A DNA stretch of 64,000 nt from Lactuca virosa (Eukaryota > Streptophyta > Magnoliopsida > Asterales > Asteraceae): assembly GCA_928212115.1 (NCBI GenBank), contig CAKMRJ010005634.1, positions 259,416,561 to 259,480,560 on the forward strand, in the 5' to 3' direction. This document shows, piece after piece, positions 32,333 through 43,335 of the stretch. The number at the start of each line of letters is the position of its first letter. Within the stretch, counting starts at the first letter, position 1. The position numbers were made by a program, and so were the translations under genes. The notes beneath the pieces were generated by a model, which was given only the letters and a program-made list of their open reading frames with translations, was not told where the DNA came from and searched no databases.

Positions 32333-32710
32333 TTTATTTTTGGGAAAATTGAGTAATCTAGCCCTTATAAACGACCATTTTGACAAAATGACCATAATTT
32401 TTTTTGGGTAAAGTAACCACATTCTCCATAACACATTGTTCCGGAGAGGTCTCCGGAATTCCGGAGTAAGATTCCGGACCATGGTTCCGGAATAGATTTG
32501 ACTTTTTTTTGCATTTAAGTTTTGCTTTCATAAAATATATAAGTTTTGCTTTCATAAAATGTATAACTTTTGGTTTTATAAAATATAAAATGCAATTAAA
32601 ATGGACAAACAAGTAATAAATACATAAACTAAATAAAGGATGTGTCTGTAGATCATATTACAAATACAATGTTCAAATTATCTTTGTTCTTGTACCCCAA
32701 AATATTTCCG

Positions 32711-35300
32711 CTATTCGTTTTCTATATAACCCATAGCCCATGGACCGGTGGTTTTACCCTCTATAGAAATCGATTTTCTGGTGATCAACGCCTCTAGGAA
32801 CCAACACAAAAACACCCCACAATCCCCTCTGCTGTCAATCTGTTGTGGTACGTCTGAGACCTTTTCGAGGGTCACCTTGAACATCTCAAGTGGGATTGAA
32901 TCAGTGGTTTCAGTACCCCAGTAGTTGACTCCCACTAGCTGTTTGTGGATGCGACCTCTCAGACCTATAAACCAATCCTCATTTTCCGAACAGTAGTCTC
33001 CCTTCCAATGACTATCGTATATAGTCATTTTGAATGTCTTTAAATCTAAAGAACCCAAAAACCAATAAGCTTGTGGTATGTTGATTGGGATGTAAAGCTA
33101 CAAAAAAAGTTAGAAATAATTAATTAGTATATAAATACTCAGGTAATGTAATCCAAACAAAATTATATTGTATCACACTCTGTCCAAGTTGGGTAAACGG
33201 ATCCATCAGCCATGTCACTCCAGTCATATGTATTAGTGTTGAAAGCTGACGACACAACCGTCTTCCGAGCATCATCCGCTCTACGCTCTGGCAACAATGA
33301 GATCCACATCATGATGTGCTTCCCATTACACATCATGATGTGCTTCCAATTATTTTTTTGTAGTAAAGTAAGTATTATTATTAAAAGTGTAGTATGTAAT
33401 AAGAAAATAATTATATTACTTACATCACATGACAACCATCCTCCATGACTATCCGCATATAACTGCGTCCAAAACTTAAGTGTAGCAAATCCGGTCAAAT
33501 AATAGTGAGGAAACAATAGCAACGGTGCTGGTTGTTGTCGTGTAACACCTTTCCTCTTCATTTGCATCCATGGCGATTTATACCATACAAACATAACTTT
33601 TTGGCGTTTAGAACACCTAAGAGGTGCTTGCGCCGATGTTTTGTATTCATCGCACGGAATCTCTATTATATCCAACGAACGAATAACCGGAGACGGTTGC
33701 TCAGGGCCGACATTCAGCGGCTGTTCAGGGCTGTCATTCAGCGGCTGTTTAGGGACAACATTCAACGGATTTTGGGGGTGCTTAAGACATAATCATGCTC
33801 CCATAACTCATTGTCATTGTAGTATCCATATGTGATGAAATAATTAAAAATGTACCTCCATCCCCTTCAAGGTACCAACATCGTCTCCGGGAGTCTTATT
33901 GATAAGTTTTAGAACCATGGCTAAAGTAGCCTCATGCTCCGCTAAACGCTCCTCCTGAGACCGCAACTGCTCACGACATTCACGGACCTCATTTTTCAAT
34001 TGACCGACCTCGTTCTGCAAGTCACTAATAATTTGACCCTTGTCAATTTATGGGTCAACGGTCGATGATGGTGGTGGTGGCGGGTGAGATGGATCATCTA
34101 TATGTGCCTTATATTCTCGATGCTCATGGGTAGGGGAGTTTTGGGTGATGGTGCCCTGTGAACTTCAGTGTCGGGAAAATCAGGGTGATCAATCCACACC
34201 GAGCTAACAATCCATCTCATCTTCCATCGACTCCAACTTATGTACGAGTCTATTACTCTGCTAACAAAATTATAAAATTATAAATAAACATAAATTATAA
34301 AATAAATAAATATTTAAATAATAAAGTAACCATACGTCGTCTATTTGTAAAAACTGGTTGTAGTGAGTCTTTTGTAACGGCCTCAGTTTTGACCATGCAA
34401 CAGCCCGAGGGATTACATTCTGTTGTCGGATACCCAATAAATTGCTCACCGGAAAAATCTCAAGAATCCATATCTGAATGTTAGCAAAAAAATTAATAAA
34501 AAAAAAGTTAGAATGTTAGCAAAGAAAAATAAATAATAAAATTTTCATTATATACTTACCTTAAAAGCGTATAAAAAACCCTATAGGGTGTATGTGAATT
34601 TTTGAGGTTCATTCTCTTTCGGTTCGTCTGGATGTATAAGCTTCTCAACCTTATTGAATACAGTAAAAAATTGTTTGTAGAATTGATCCCAAATTATCCT
34701 CCCCCATGGATATCTGCCACATAAAAATTTAGTTAACAATTAAATTCCTGAAAAATATTAGTAACGATAAGTAATTATAATCAATAATTATAAAATAGAC
34801 GACATTATACCTGTTGAATTCATCAAGGTTGGATAACAAAGCGAAATACTCTTCATTAACAGGTTGTTTAGCTAACAGTCCATTGAAACCCTTCTCTAAG
34901 AGGTATAGAAGACATACACGAACTGCATCCTCGTCCGATAACTCATTAAGTGATTGTTTAAACACATCCGTAACATGGTGTAATTTGACCGAGACATTCA
35001 TCGGTACCATAGGAAAGTCACGGGAACGCAAGGCGGTGCCGGACGTAGAAGCAGGAAAATAGTCATCAAACCGGAAGCCAGTGATGAGACAAAATTCTTT
35101 CTTCCAAAACGATAGCTTGTAACCCCCAATCTCAAAACCAATTTCCCCTACTTGGCTTCGGGGGCCGGTGACAACTTCGTGGCAAAAGACTTAATGTAGA
35201 AGAAAATGATCCCCATTTACATTAGGAATGTCTAACCACCTCCCGAAACATGTATTCCGGAACATAGTCTCGCATTCGGGTCAGTTTCTGAATGCCTCAA
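32711..35300 (-). pseudogene. Captured DUF1985 - coiled-coil - Ulp1/C48 protease-like gene, multi-exon, decayed
   Basis: Exons read on minus. First, 35300-34811: FGRWLDIPN, FEIGGYKLSFWKKEFCLITGF and the DEDAVRVCLLYLLEKGF block of DUF1985, with donor CAG|GTATAA. Second, 34713-34560: YPWGRIIWDQFYKQFF with an internal TAG, donor AAG|GTAAGT. Third, about 34475-34337: IWILEIFPVSN...WSKLRPLQKTHY. Next a coiled coil near 34040-33857 (LQNEVGQLKNEVRECREQLR). Then a QPLN repeat, GWLSCDV and the Ulp1 domain (33163-33425, 33103-32711): LYIPINIPQAYWFLGSLDL, YDSHW, DSRGDCGVFLCWFLE. Asp, Gln and Cys of the Ulp1 site are present; the catalytic His position (usually HW) reads Tyr. Ulp1 proteases process or remove SUMO; this copy is presumably dead. 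Confidence 0.82.
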
Positions 35301-35616
35301 GAATTTTCCCACCGAAGAACATACCTATAAAATAATGGGGTCGTAGTGCTCGTCTTCCATGTCAGAGATGGGTGTCGATGTGTGTCGGAGATGGGAGTTG
35401 CGTGTCGGAATCGAGTCGGAACGTCGGAATCAAAATGCGCCTTTCCGGAATGAAATTTTTGATTCAAATTATATTCCGGATTTTGAATTTCAAATCCCGA
35501 TCCAAAACATATACGGTTGCTCCGGAATAGACATTCCAGATCCAATGAAATGGACCGGACCATCCGAAAAATAATCTGGAATTCATTTGGGAATGACTCA
35601 TTCCACAATAAGTGGT

Positions 35617-35657
<41 letters not shown>

Positions 35658-35660
<3 letters not shown>

Positions 35661-35673
35661 CTATTTTTTTGGG

Positions 35674-35727
<54 letters not shown>

Positions 35728-35743
35728 CCCAAAAAAATAGTAA
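35658..35743. repeat. Inverted repeat around a (TA)n tract at the MULE right end
   Basis: Arms ttactatttttttgggttat (35658 onwards) and ataacccaaaaaaatagtaa (to 35743) are perfect complements, separated by about 45 bp of (TA)n. Another (TA)n run at 35622-35657 lies immediately outside. A stable cruciform is expected. The apparent ORF of alternating Ile/Tyr (35517-35777) is the microsatellite. Confidence 0.9.
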
Positions 35744-35768
35744 GATTACTCAATTTTCCTTTATTTTT

Positions 35769-36647
35769 TTATTATGAATTCTTCTAAATAATGACCTAAT
35801 TTATATATTTTTTATTATTATTATAATAATAATTAAACCGTGATTATTATTAGTATTATTCAAACAGCAAATAATACTATACTTATAAATGAAACATTTT
35901 TCCTTTCACCACATCAATTTGAATTTTCCAACTTTTCATATTTCCTTATAATATACTTTCTAACTTAAATATGTTATTAATTTTAAATATTATCATAAAT
36001 GAAAGACTTCTTGAATTATCAATAACTTTAATAAATTGTTAAATGCATAACCTAAATTAATATATCAAACAAACTTGAAAATATAGTGTAAAATTTAAAA
36101 CCTAAAATAAAATATCAAATAAAGTTTTATAAAAACTCAATGTATATTGTTTACAAGAGTTAAAAGGAAAATATTAAATACAATAAACATAAAAGAACAT
36201 AAATCTAAAAGTAAAATTAACTAAAAAATCACCAAAAACTATTTTTTATAATAACTGAAACTCAGTTAAGTTATTTTAAAACTAATTTATAATAATAATA
36301 GTTAAAATAACATAAAATTATAAATTAATTTATGTTACAACACAAAAAATGATTGATAATAAATAATCATCATGATGAAAGTAAAATGAAGTCAATTTTT
36401 CTTTAAAGTTAATAAATCATTACATTAGTTGATTAAAATAGATTAAAAAAAATATAACTAATTTTATACATACGTCAAGCGTGAGTAGATACATTAAATG
36501 ATTTGATTTTAGTAAGTGGTATATTATCTATTGTTCAAATTAATTATAATGTTACATTAACTAAATGTCTAAATGTAATAATAATTATTTTTTAGTTAAT
36601 ATAAATGACAAAATATTTTCAACGACATATGATTACTAAAAGGTTAA
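35769..36647. other. Very AT-rich unassigned DNA
   Basis: No ORF, no repeat family recognised. This is the host DNA on the right of the MULE, up to the E4 LTR fragment. Confidence 0.6.
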
Positions 36648-37060
36648 TGGTAACATCTCAAAATTCATGACCAAAAATTTTGTTTTTAAATAAATAAATA
36701 TCACAACCAGTAGTCTGAAAACATCGATAGTGCCATCCCATATCATAATAAAAAACCCATACGTCAATAACCAAAACATGTCATAAGAAATCAATGTAAG
36801 AGTAAAACTCCCAAAGATCTCATATGCGGAAAAATCATAGTGTGATACGTTGCGATCATGCCGACTCTTTTCCTTTTGAAGAAGAAGTACCTGAAACCAA
36901 AACTGAAAACCCTAAGCACGAAGCTTAGTGAGTTCCCACATCATACCACATAACAACATACTGTCATGCATATTTGGGTGCCTGACCTACCCTGTCATGC
37001 ATATCTGGGTGCCCGACCTACCATATCAAGAATATATGGGTGCTCGACCTAACCTGTCAG
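36648..37060 (-). repeat. E4 LTR fragment (3' end of an LTR)
   Basis: Matches 38272-38690 closely (words ccaaaattttgtttttaaataaataaat, gcggaaaaatca, cacgaagcttagtgag). It includes the conserved box (36884-36936) and three units of the GGGTGCCC array. It ends abruptly at caggaagcgcaatagatcg (37058-37076), which recurs at 37132-37150, suggesting a deletion or template-switch junction into gag. Confidence 0.88.
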
Positions 37061-37420
37061 GAAGCGCAATAGATCGGAACCTCTGTCCTAAACCAGGTCA
37101 CAAACTCCTCCCAAGTCATAGCCTCCAATTCAGGAAGCGCAATAGATCGCATGATCAATTCCCAACAGCTCCTCACCGCCCAATATAAGAGATCCACGGC
37201 GAACCGAACCTTGGTTCATATAGGGAAAGGAGTAGTGCGGAAAACACCTTCCATCTCCTCAATCCAACGCGAACTCAGAACCCTGGCAGTCTTTCCAATA
37301 ACTGGCTCACCACATGAACCGGGACCACGCCTTAAACCTTCCTCATGCGTGCTCATCACTAATCTGAAACAATCCATACAATCATCAGGGTCACACATAA
37401 TCATCGAGAGGTCTCACACC
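37061..37420 (-). pseudogene. gag: E4 gag fragment
   Basis: On minus: SSRWIEEMEGVFRTTPFP (37216-37280), then in shifted frames a capsid-like stretch (RFAVDLLYWAVRSCWEL...EAMTWEEFVTW, 37210-37085). The WIxxMEGVFR and MTWEEF words are typical of gypsy gag. No pol follows; the fragment is joined directly to an LTR piece. Confidence 0.72.
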
Positions 37421-38271
37421 CTGCCACTCCTAGTTCCCCGCAGCTCTCCAAGAGTCAAGTACGGATCCTCTGCTTCCAGTAGTACGGCCTCACACTACTT
37501 TCCACATCTATCCGTACTGTCCCCTTGGTTTGCCTTGGTTTACTAGAGTCGCTTCCTATCCATGGATACAATTATCAATCAAATAATTCTTGTCACTAAT
37601 CTCATCCTAAGCTTACCCTAGGGTAACCTCCAACCCACTCTTCGCCATCAACTGCATAAGAAGTCTCTGCTATCTCTCCCTAACTAGGTTGCGAATACCA
37701 TTACATATTGCAAAGACCAGATAATTCTTCGAATGAGAGGTCTCTCCCTACAACGGTTAGACTCAAAAGAGAGCTGCGAAATAGGGATAAACCTAACCTT
37801 TTAAAATTTTTAGTCCTTGTAATATGTAACATAGCATATTCGTTTACTAGTTAGTTAAAGATAACTAGAACTCCTAAAAGCACAAAGCAAGCAACATTCG
37901 AGCATTTAGTAACCCAAACCAAGCATATCCTAATCAGGCCATCATATCACTGACTAATTAGTACTAGCATGTAGTTCAATAAGCACATACAGTAGGCATA
38001 CAAGGCATCCTTCCTAGATCCTTAGCCCTAATCTAGCATGCAATTCTCATAACCATATCACATATCATAATAAACATGTGCGGTATCTTAGAAAAACTTA
38101 CTTGAGCTCGGCCGATTGCACGCATCACGCTCATTGTTCTTTATCAAAAACCCTTAATTTTAATTTTAGAAAGATCATTTTTCTTGTAAAAACCTCTCAA
38201 ACCCTCGATTTGAGTCCAGACACCCTCGAAAGTGTGTACGAATCCCTCAAACCAAGCCTCTGATACCAACT
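37421..38271 (-). other. E4 leader and primer-binding site
   Basis: Noncoding. The PBS complement ctctgatacca at 38258-38268 abuts the LTR at 38272. The block 37720-37765 (ataattcttcgaatgagagg...caacggttagac) is shared with the E1 leader and with 41205-41275. Confidence 0.82.
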
Positions 38272-38578
38272 TGAAACATCCCAAAATTCATGACCAAAAA
38301 TTTTGTTTTTAAATAAATAAATATCACAACCAGTAGTCTAAAAACTTCGATAGTGTCATCCCATATCATAATCAAAACCCATACGTCAATAACCAAAACA
38401 TGTCATAAGAAAACAATGTTAGAGTACAACTCTCAAAGATCTCATATGCGGAAAAATCAAAGTGTGATGCGCTGCGATCATGCCGACTCTTTTCCTTTCG
38501 AAGAAGAAGTACCTGAAACCAAAATTAAAAACCATAAGCACGAAGCTTAGTGAGGTCCCTCATCATACCATATAACAA

Positions 38579-38930
38579 CATACTATCAGACATATATGGG
38601 TGCCCGGCCTACCCTGTCAGGCATATCCGGGTGCCCGACCTACCCTGTCAAGCATATTTGGGTGCTCGACCTACCCTGTCAGGAATATCTGGGTGCCCAA
38701 CCTACCATCCAGTGTATTTCAACCGGTTACGGGGTCTATTTTCGCCCCCTTACCATTACCACATAATAACATAGCATAAACATACTGTCAGGCATATCTG
38801 GGTGCCCAACCTACCCTGTCAGGCATATCTGGGTGCCCAACTTACCCTATCAAGCATATATGGGTGCTCGACCTATCCTCCGGTTTATCTCAACCGGTTA
38901 CGGGTTCTATTTCACCCCTACCACTACCAC
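38579..38930 (-). repeat. GGGTGCCC tandem array, two-level, in the E4 LTR
   Basis: Basic unit about 32 bp (cctgtcaggcatatctgggt...), five units at 38579-38700 and three at 38785-38880. Each block is followed by the same ~45-bp segment (ttcaaccggttacgggg... at about 38715 and ctcaaccggttacggg at about 38890), giving a higher-order repeat of about 185 bp. ORF 38550-38774 is a by-product. Confidence 0.9.
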
Positions 38931-39455
38931 ATAATAAAATAACATATAAGCACATAAATCTTATCAGATAGTGGCATACCAGAAAATTATCGCGGAGACA
39001 ATTATCTCTACTACAAACAACTACTAATGGGCCGGCATTGGTACCTTTGACCCACTCATATCGGGAAGGTAACTCACCTCGATCCATTGCAATCTGATAA
39101 CACTCGGCTGCCGAATCGGAAATCCCACACTAACAACAAATAAATCCCAGTTAATAATTATGCCTTAACCCATTAACCGCGGCCTCAACTCATAAGTCCC
39201 GACTCCTAGGGTAAAATACCATATTACCCTTTCCTTAATGGGTCCAACCCAAACTTGGCCCAAGGCCCACAAATGGCCTAACAACACAACTCGAGGCCCA
39301 AACCAAACCTAAGGTCCACTCAAAGTCCTGAGGCCCAACTAGAGCCCAAACAGATAATTCATAGCCTAAAGAAACAAGCTCGCACTCCAAGACAAGTCCA
39401 TGACCAAAAGCCCAAAAAGCCCAGTGATGAACATAATGTGTTTTATTCCCAGCTG

Positions 39456-39539
39456 GAGCGCAGGGCGTTCGTTGCCAGACCACCGATCAGGACCCTTTGC
39501 ATGAATGCACCGCGTTCCTGAGATGAACGCACGGCGTTC
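39456..39539 (-). repeat. GAACGC-N3-GCGTTC palindromes downstream of the E4 TATA box
   Basis: Three 15-mers: 39456-39470 (GAGCGCAGGGCGTTC), 39503-39517 (GAATGCACCGCGTTC) and 39525-39539 (GAACGCACGGCGTTC, perfect). Confidence 0.93.
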
Positions 39540-40328
39540 CCGGCCATAGTCCGAAATTATCCCAAACGTCTTAATACCTTAAGTCCAACGTTCAAATCCT
39601 CAAAATAGTTTCATATCAATGACTTAATCCTTAAAGTTGTCAACTTGGAACCTTTGCATGGTCCAAAAGGACCCAATCATGATTTCAAGCCTTCTAACTC
39701 CATAAAGAGGCCAAGATGCAAGCTTTTACCTTAAGACCTTAGTCCAAACTTCCAGATCTGATTCAAAAGGACTTCTCAAGTCATAAAGTTTCCAACTTTA
39801 TGACTTAGCATAACTCAATGAGACCCAAATCAAAACCCTAAGTCCCCAAACTTCATCAAATAACTACCAAATCATGCATGGAAGGTCTACACCCGTCAAG
39901 CTCCAAACTTTATGACTCCATAACCTCAACAAGGACCAAATATGTAGCTTAAAGGTTTTGGAGTAACTTCTACTCACAAGAACCACCTCAATGGGACAAA
40001 AACTATAACAAAATACCAGTTAGCTAGATCTACATGAAAGAGTTTTCAAGGTTGACACTTTATACCTCCAGAAGGTAGATCTAGGTGCACAAAGCCTGGA
40101 TCCAAAAGCTCCAACTCAAGCAATGACTCTTCAAGAAGTTCCTTCTTCCTCCTCAAGCACCAAAATACTCATAAATCACTTTAAAGCTCAAGAATCAGTC
40201 AAATGGAGGCTAGGGTTTCGTTTTTAGGGTTAGAGAGGATGGAGGTTGAAGAATGGAAGAGGTTTGGGTCCATAATGATGCTTATAAAGGGACCAAACCC
40301 TAAAAACGAGCTTTTGAATTTGCCCAGC

Positions 40329-40429
40329 GAACGCACTGCGTTCCCTTGGGGAAAGCCCTGCATTCCTTCCCTAACCCGTGACCATTTTCCTTGAACCCAA
40401 TGCGTTCCCATCGGGTACGCCCCGCGTAC
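40329..40429 (-). repeat. GAACGC-N3-GCGTTC palindromes upstream of the E4 TATA box
   Basis: 15-mers at 40329-40343 (GAACGCACTGCGTTC, perfect), 40351-40365 (GAAAGCCCTGCATTC), 40393-40407 (GAACCCAATGCGTTC) and 40415-40429 (GTACGCCCCGCGTAC, which is the E1/E6 version). The nearest lies about 40 bp from the TATA box (40281-40290). Confidence 0.93.
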
Positions 40430-40782
40430 CTAGTTCGGCCCAAAACCCTTCTAACTTCAAACGGTCATAACTTTTGCGTCCTTTATCCGTTTTCGGCGTT
40501 CTTTATATCCACGGAAAGGTAACGATAAGCCCTACACTTATATCAACTTTAGTTAGCCTGAAAAACAACCGAACTTAAATACAAAATTCATAAAAGGCCC
40601 GAACCAACGCCTTTACCGATACCCTTGGGCTCCAAAACACAAACCAAATACCTGGATCGTCCAAAATACATTATCTACATACAAATGAGCCCAAAATCAA
40701 TTCTTCAAGGGTTCTATGTCTGCTAATACCCACTCCTTCCTCACCACCCTGCAATGGGAACGATTTGAAATAGGGCGTTACA

Positions 40783-41200
40783 ACTCTACCCCACTTAAAG
40801 TAGATTTCGTCCTCGAAATCATTCCTTAATACCACCCATATCAAAACAAACCACCTAAGGAACGCAACTGAAAATTCTGAGCATAAAACGACCTTCCTGA
40901 TACAACCGAACCCACATAGAAACTTCCAACTCGAAGAAGAACAAACCCTGGCAGAACTCTTCGACCCAATGACAACGAATCCAAAACCCATGCATAAAAC
41001 CACTTCTTCATTCCCGAACATGAAGTCTCAGGTTGGTATGACCCTCAGACAGACCGTCCACACTGAACCATTACCGATCCACTTCCACCTTCAATACCAA
41101 ACTAAACAGAAAACTTCCAAACTCTATTATATCGATGCTACCACTGGAACAAGGTCACTGACCATAACTAGATGCAGAACACCTATACTTGACAGAAGGC
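40783..41200 (-). pseudogene. E4 pol 3' remnant (chromodomain tail) and polypurine tract
   Basis: PPT complement then, on minus, the DFEDEI-type ending (gatttcgaggacgaaatc, 40805-40822) and farther right a stretch matching the chromodomain VTLVQVQW region of E3 (41130-41160, shared accactgg..aaggtcac). Most of pol is gone: from about 41200 the sequence is leader-like. Confidence 0.7.
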
Positions 41201-42923
41201 TCAGGTAATCCTTCGAGTAGATGACTCATCCTTGCAACGGTTAGACTAGGACGAGAGCTGCGCAACAGGGTCAAATCACTTACATTGAATTTATTTAATC
41301 TTGTTGTGGGTGATTTATCATTACCCAAGCAATCAGTTACTCCATCCATACATGAAATCCTAAAACTCTAATACTGCCCGAGACATTGAAACTGCCTGAC
41401 ACAATGAACTTCCCGAAACACTGGACTACCCAAAACAACATGTTGCCTCCTGTCTGCTTTTCAAAATCCACCGAGACCTCCCTGGTATCAGTTCATCTTC
41501 TAGACATCTGAGATATCGGGTTCCATCCCGGTTGCTGAGCCAAAAGACTCCCACACAGTCGCCCCACACGACTTTTAAACGAAATCCTCATCTGTCAATA
41601 GTTTCCATTAGTTATCTTGCCACTATGACTCTAACAACATTCTGTTCTAACCGATCAGGTCCATACGTCGAATCATGACGTCACTACATCCGAGGCTAAA
41701 AGTGATTGCTACATGACCAAAGGTAGCCTTATATCACAAACGACCTTATACGGTCCATTGCTTCCTCGATCCCATGACTGCAGTGGTGTTCCTACGGTCT
41801 TGACACTGGCTCAAACAGGTCTAATCCATCTGGGTAAATACGTAACCCAATCGGTGGATTTGCCACACCCTCACTGCTGCACCCGAACTGTTGGATGCTA
41901 CTATTCTTTTCGCGATCTAACAACACTTCCATGCTATCTACCAACCTAGTGAATGCTACGGCTACCCCCGCTGTCTTGCAACACCCTAGCACTATCTGCC
42001 AACCTAGTGAATGCTACGGCTATACCCGCAGTCTTACAACACTCTAGCACTATCTGCCAACCTTATGAATGCTACTGCTACACCCGTAGTCTTACAACAC
42101 TTCTAGAACTATCTGCCAACCTAGTAAATGCTACGGCTACACCCGCAGTCTTACAACACTCTACCACTATCTACCAATCTTGTGAATGCTACGGCTACAC
42201 CCGCAGGCTTACAACACTTTAGCACTATCTGCCAACCTTGTGAATGCTAAGGCTACACCCTCAGTCTTACAACACTCTAACACTACCTGCCAACCTTGTT
42301 CCTACCACCAATCCAACTATACCCATCTTGAGTCGAACACGTACCAGACCATGCTCCCAATCAGGTGTCCGGGTTAGGTTTCGAACCCCAAAGCCTTTAT
42401 CAGACAAGAACAGGCAGCGACGCTCTAACACAACCCTTGACCTGAATCCATCCACAAACATGCTATGCCTAACACCAATACGTTGACCAGCTGCTGGAAG
42501 TTTCTGATCTCCCACTTAAACAACCGCAACCCTAACGGCCACTTGGGTCGTCTCTTTTCCTGACCAGGATGTGGAACTTACCCAAGCTTCAAAACCGTTC
42601 TTGATCCTGAATACCTGCATGATTCTCCCCCACTTAGATTCGACAAATTCTTCACAACACATAAGAATTGAAGGATTCCCAATCCCTTTTTTCTTTCTAA
42701 CAGTCGATCCGATGGCAATCAACGCTTACCAATGCTAGTGCTCCATCACTAGCCGAACTCCAAAATAGCACACAACTTTTAAGGACTAAATGAACACTTC
42801 CTGAATCCCAACGAAACCGACAACCCCTGATGATTGAAGTGATACCGCACTCAAATCTTGAAGCCCAAACGACATATGCTCCAACCAATACCTCGGCAAT
42901 AAGCCACTTCCCTTGGTGCTTCC
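41201..42923. other. Leader-like and unassigned DNA
   Basis: 41205-41290 resembles the E1/E4 leader (aatccttcgagtagatga, caacggttagactagg), which implies that a pol 3' end was joined to a leader by deletion. The rest contains the 58-bp minisatellite (41919-42299) and nothing else I can identify; ORFs here have no family features. Confidence 0.55.
41919..42299. repeat. 58-bp minisatellite, about 6.5 copies
   Basis: Units start at about 41951, 42009, 42067, 42126, 42184 and 42242, carrying gaatgctacggctacacc, cagtcttacaacactctagc and actatctgccaacctt. One unit is 59 bp. The period is not a multiple of three, so it is not a coding repeat. Preceded by a partial unit at 41919-41950. Confidence 0.93.
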
Positions 42924-43265
42924 TGTTGGGTTTTATGTACTCTAACATTCCTATGGTGCACATACAACCATAATGCTTTGGATCTAAGTTTTCTCTAATT
43001 ATACATGCAATAAACATTTTCCAAAGCATGAAGCCTAAACAAAGCGTGGAAGGTGATATTTGAATCATAAAAACTAGTTAGAATATTACCTTGTGTAGTA
43101 GCTTGAATAACTTGGCCTCAAGAAAGCTTAGCACCTTAAGTGTGATGCCTCAAATGGAATCACAAAACACCAAGAACAATTAGGATGAATATGGAGAGGT
43201 TATGGAGACTAGAAATCGGATTCTACTTCTTGGAATGCAAGGGTGTAACCGATTTTAGCTTATGA

Positions 43266-43335
<70 letters not shown>

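Larger units (their letters stand above)
32342..35759 (-). mobile_element. MULE-type DNA element carrying a DUF1985/Ulp1 gene
   Basis: Left end gggaaaattgagtaatct (32342-32359) and right end agattactcaattttcc (35743-35759) are inverted copies of each other. Outside them is a perfect 9-bp duplication tttattttt (32333-32341 and 35760-35768), the Mutator length, though AT-poor in information. Sub-terminal matches extend the inverted repeat with gaps (tttttttgggt, aaccac), to about 85 bp on the left; the right copy is swollen by TA repeats. The interior carries the minus-strand Ulp1 pseudogene and no transposase, so it is non-autonomous, comparable to KAONASHI / Ulp1-carrying MULEs known in plants. 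Confidence 0.78.
38272..40782 (-). repeat. E4 full LTR (2511 bp) with a PPT on one side and a PBS on the other
   Basis: Minus-strand LTR starting TGTAACGCCC (40782) and ending GATGTTTCA (38272). The right flank is a PPT complement (actctaccccact, 40783-40795), the left flank a PBS; it is therefore the 3' LTR of the right-hand interior and the 5' LTR of the left-hand one. Inside: palindromes 40429-40329, TATA cttataaagg (40281-40290), palindromes 39539-39456, TGGCCC/GGCCCA stretch (39236-39430), GGGTGCCC array (38880-38585), conserved box (38558-38506). Confidence 0.9.

Noticed and set aside
32333..35768. Reading the 9-bp duplication tttattttt as chance only
   Set aside because: Low complexity makes chance possible, but it sits exactly outside inverted 17-bp ends that enclose the Ulp1 gene, so I kept the MULE call at reduced confidence.
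35517..35777. ORF of alternating Ile and Tyr
   Set aside because: Translation of the (TA)n tracts at the MULE end.
38579..38880. Regular ~32-bp repeats with palindromic cores, CRISPR-like at first sight
   Set aside because: No unique spacers, no cas genes, a plant nuclear context, and the units are tandem within an LTR present in more than one copy.
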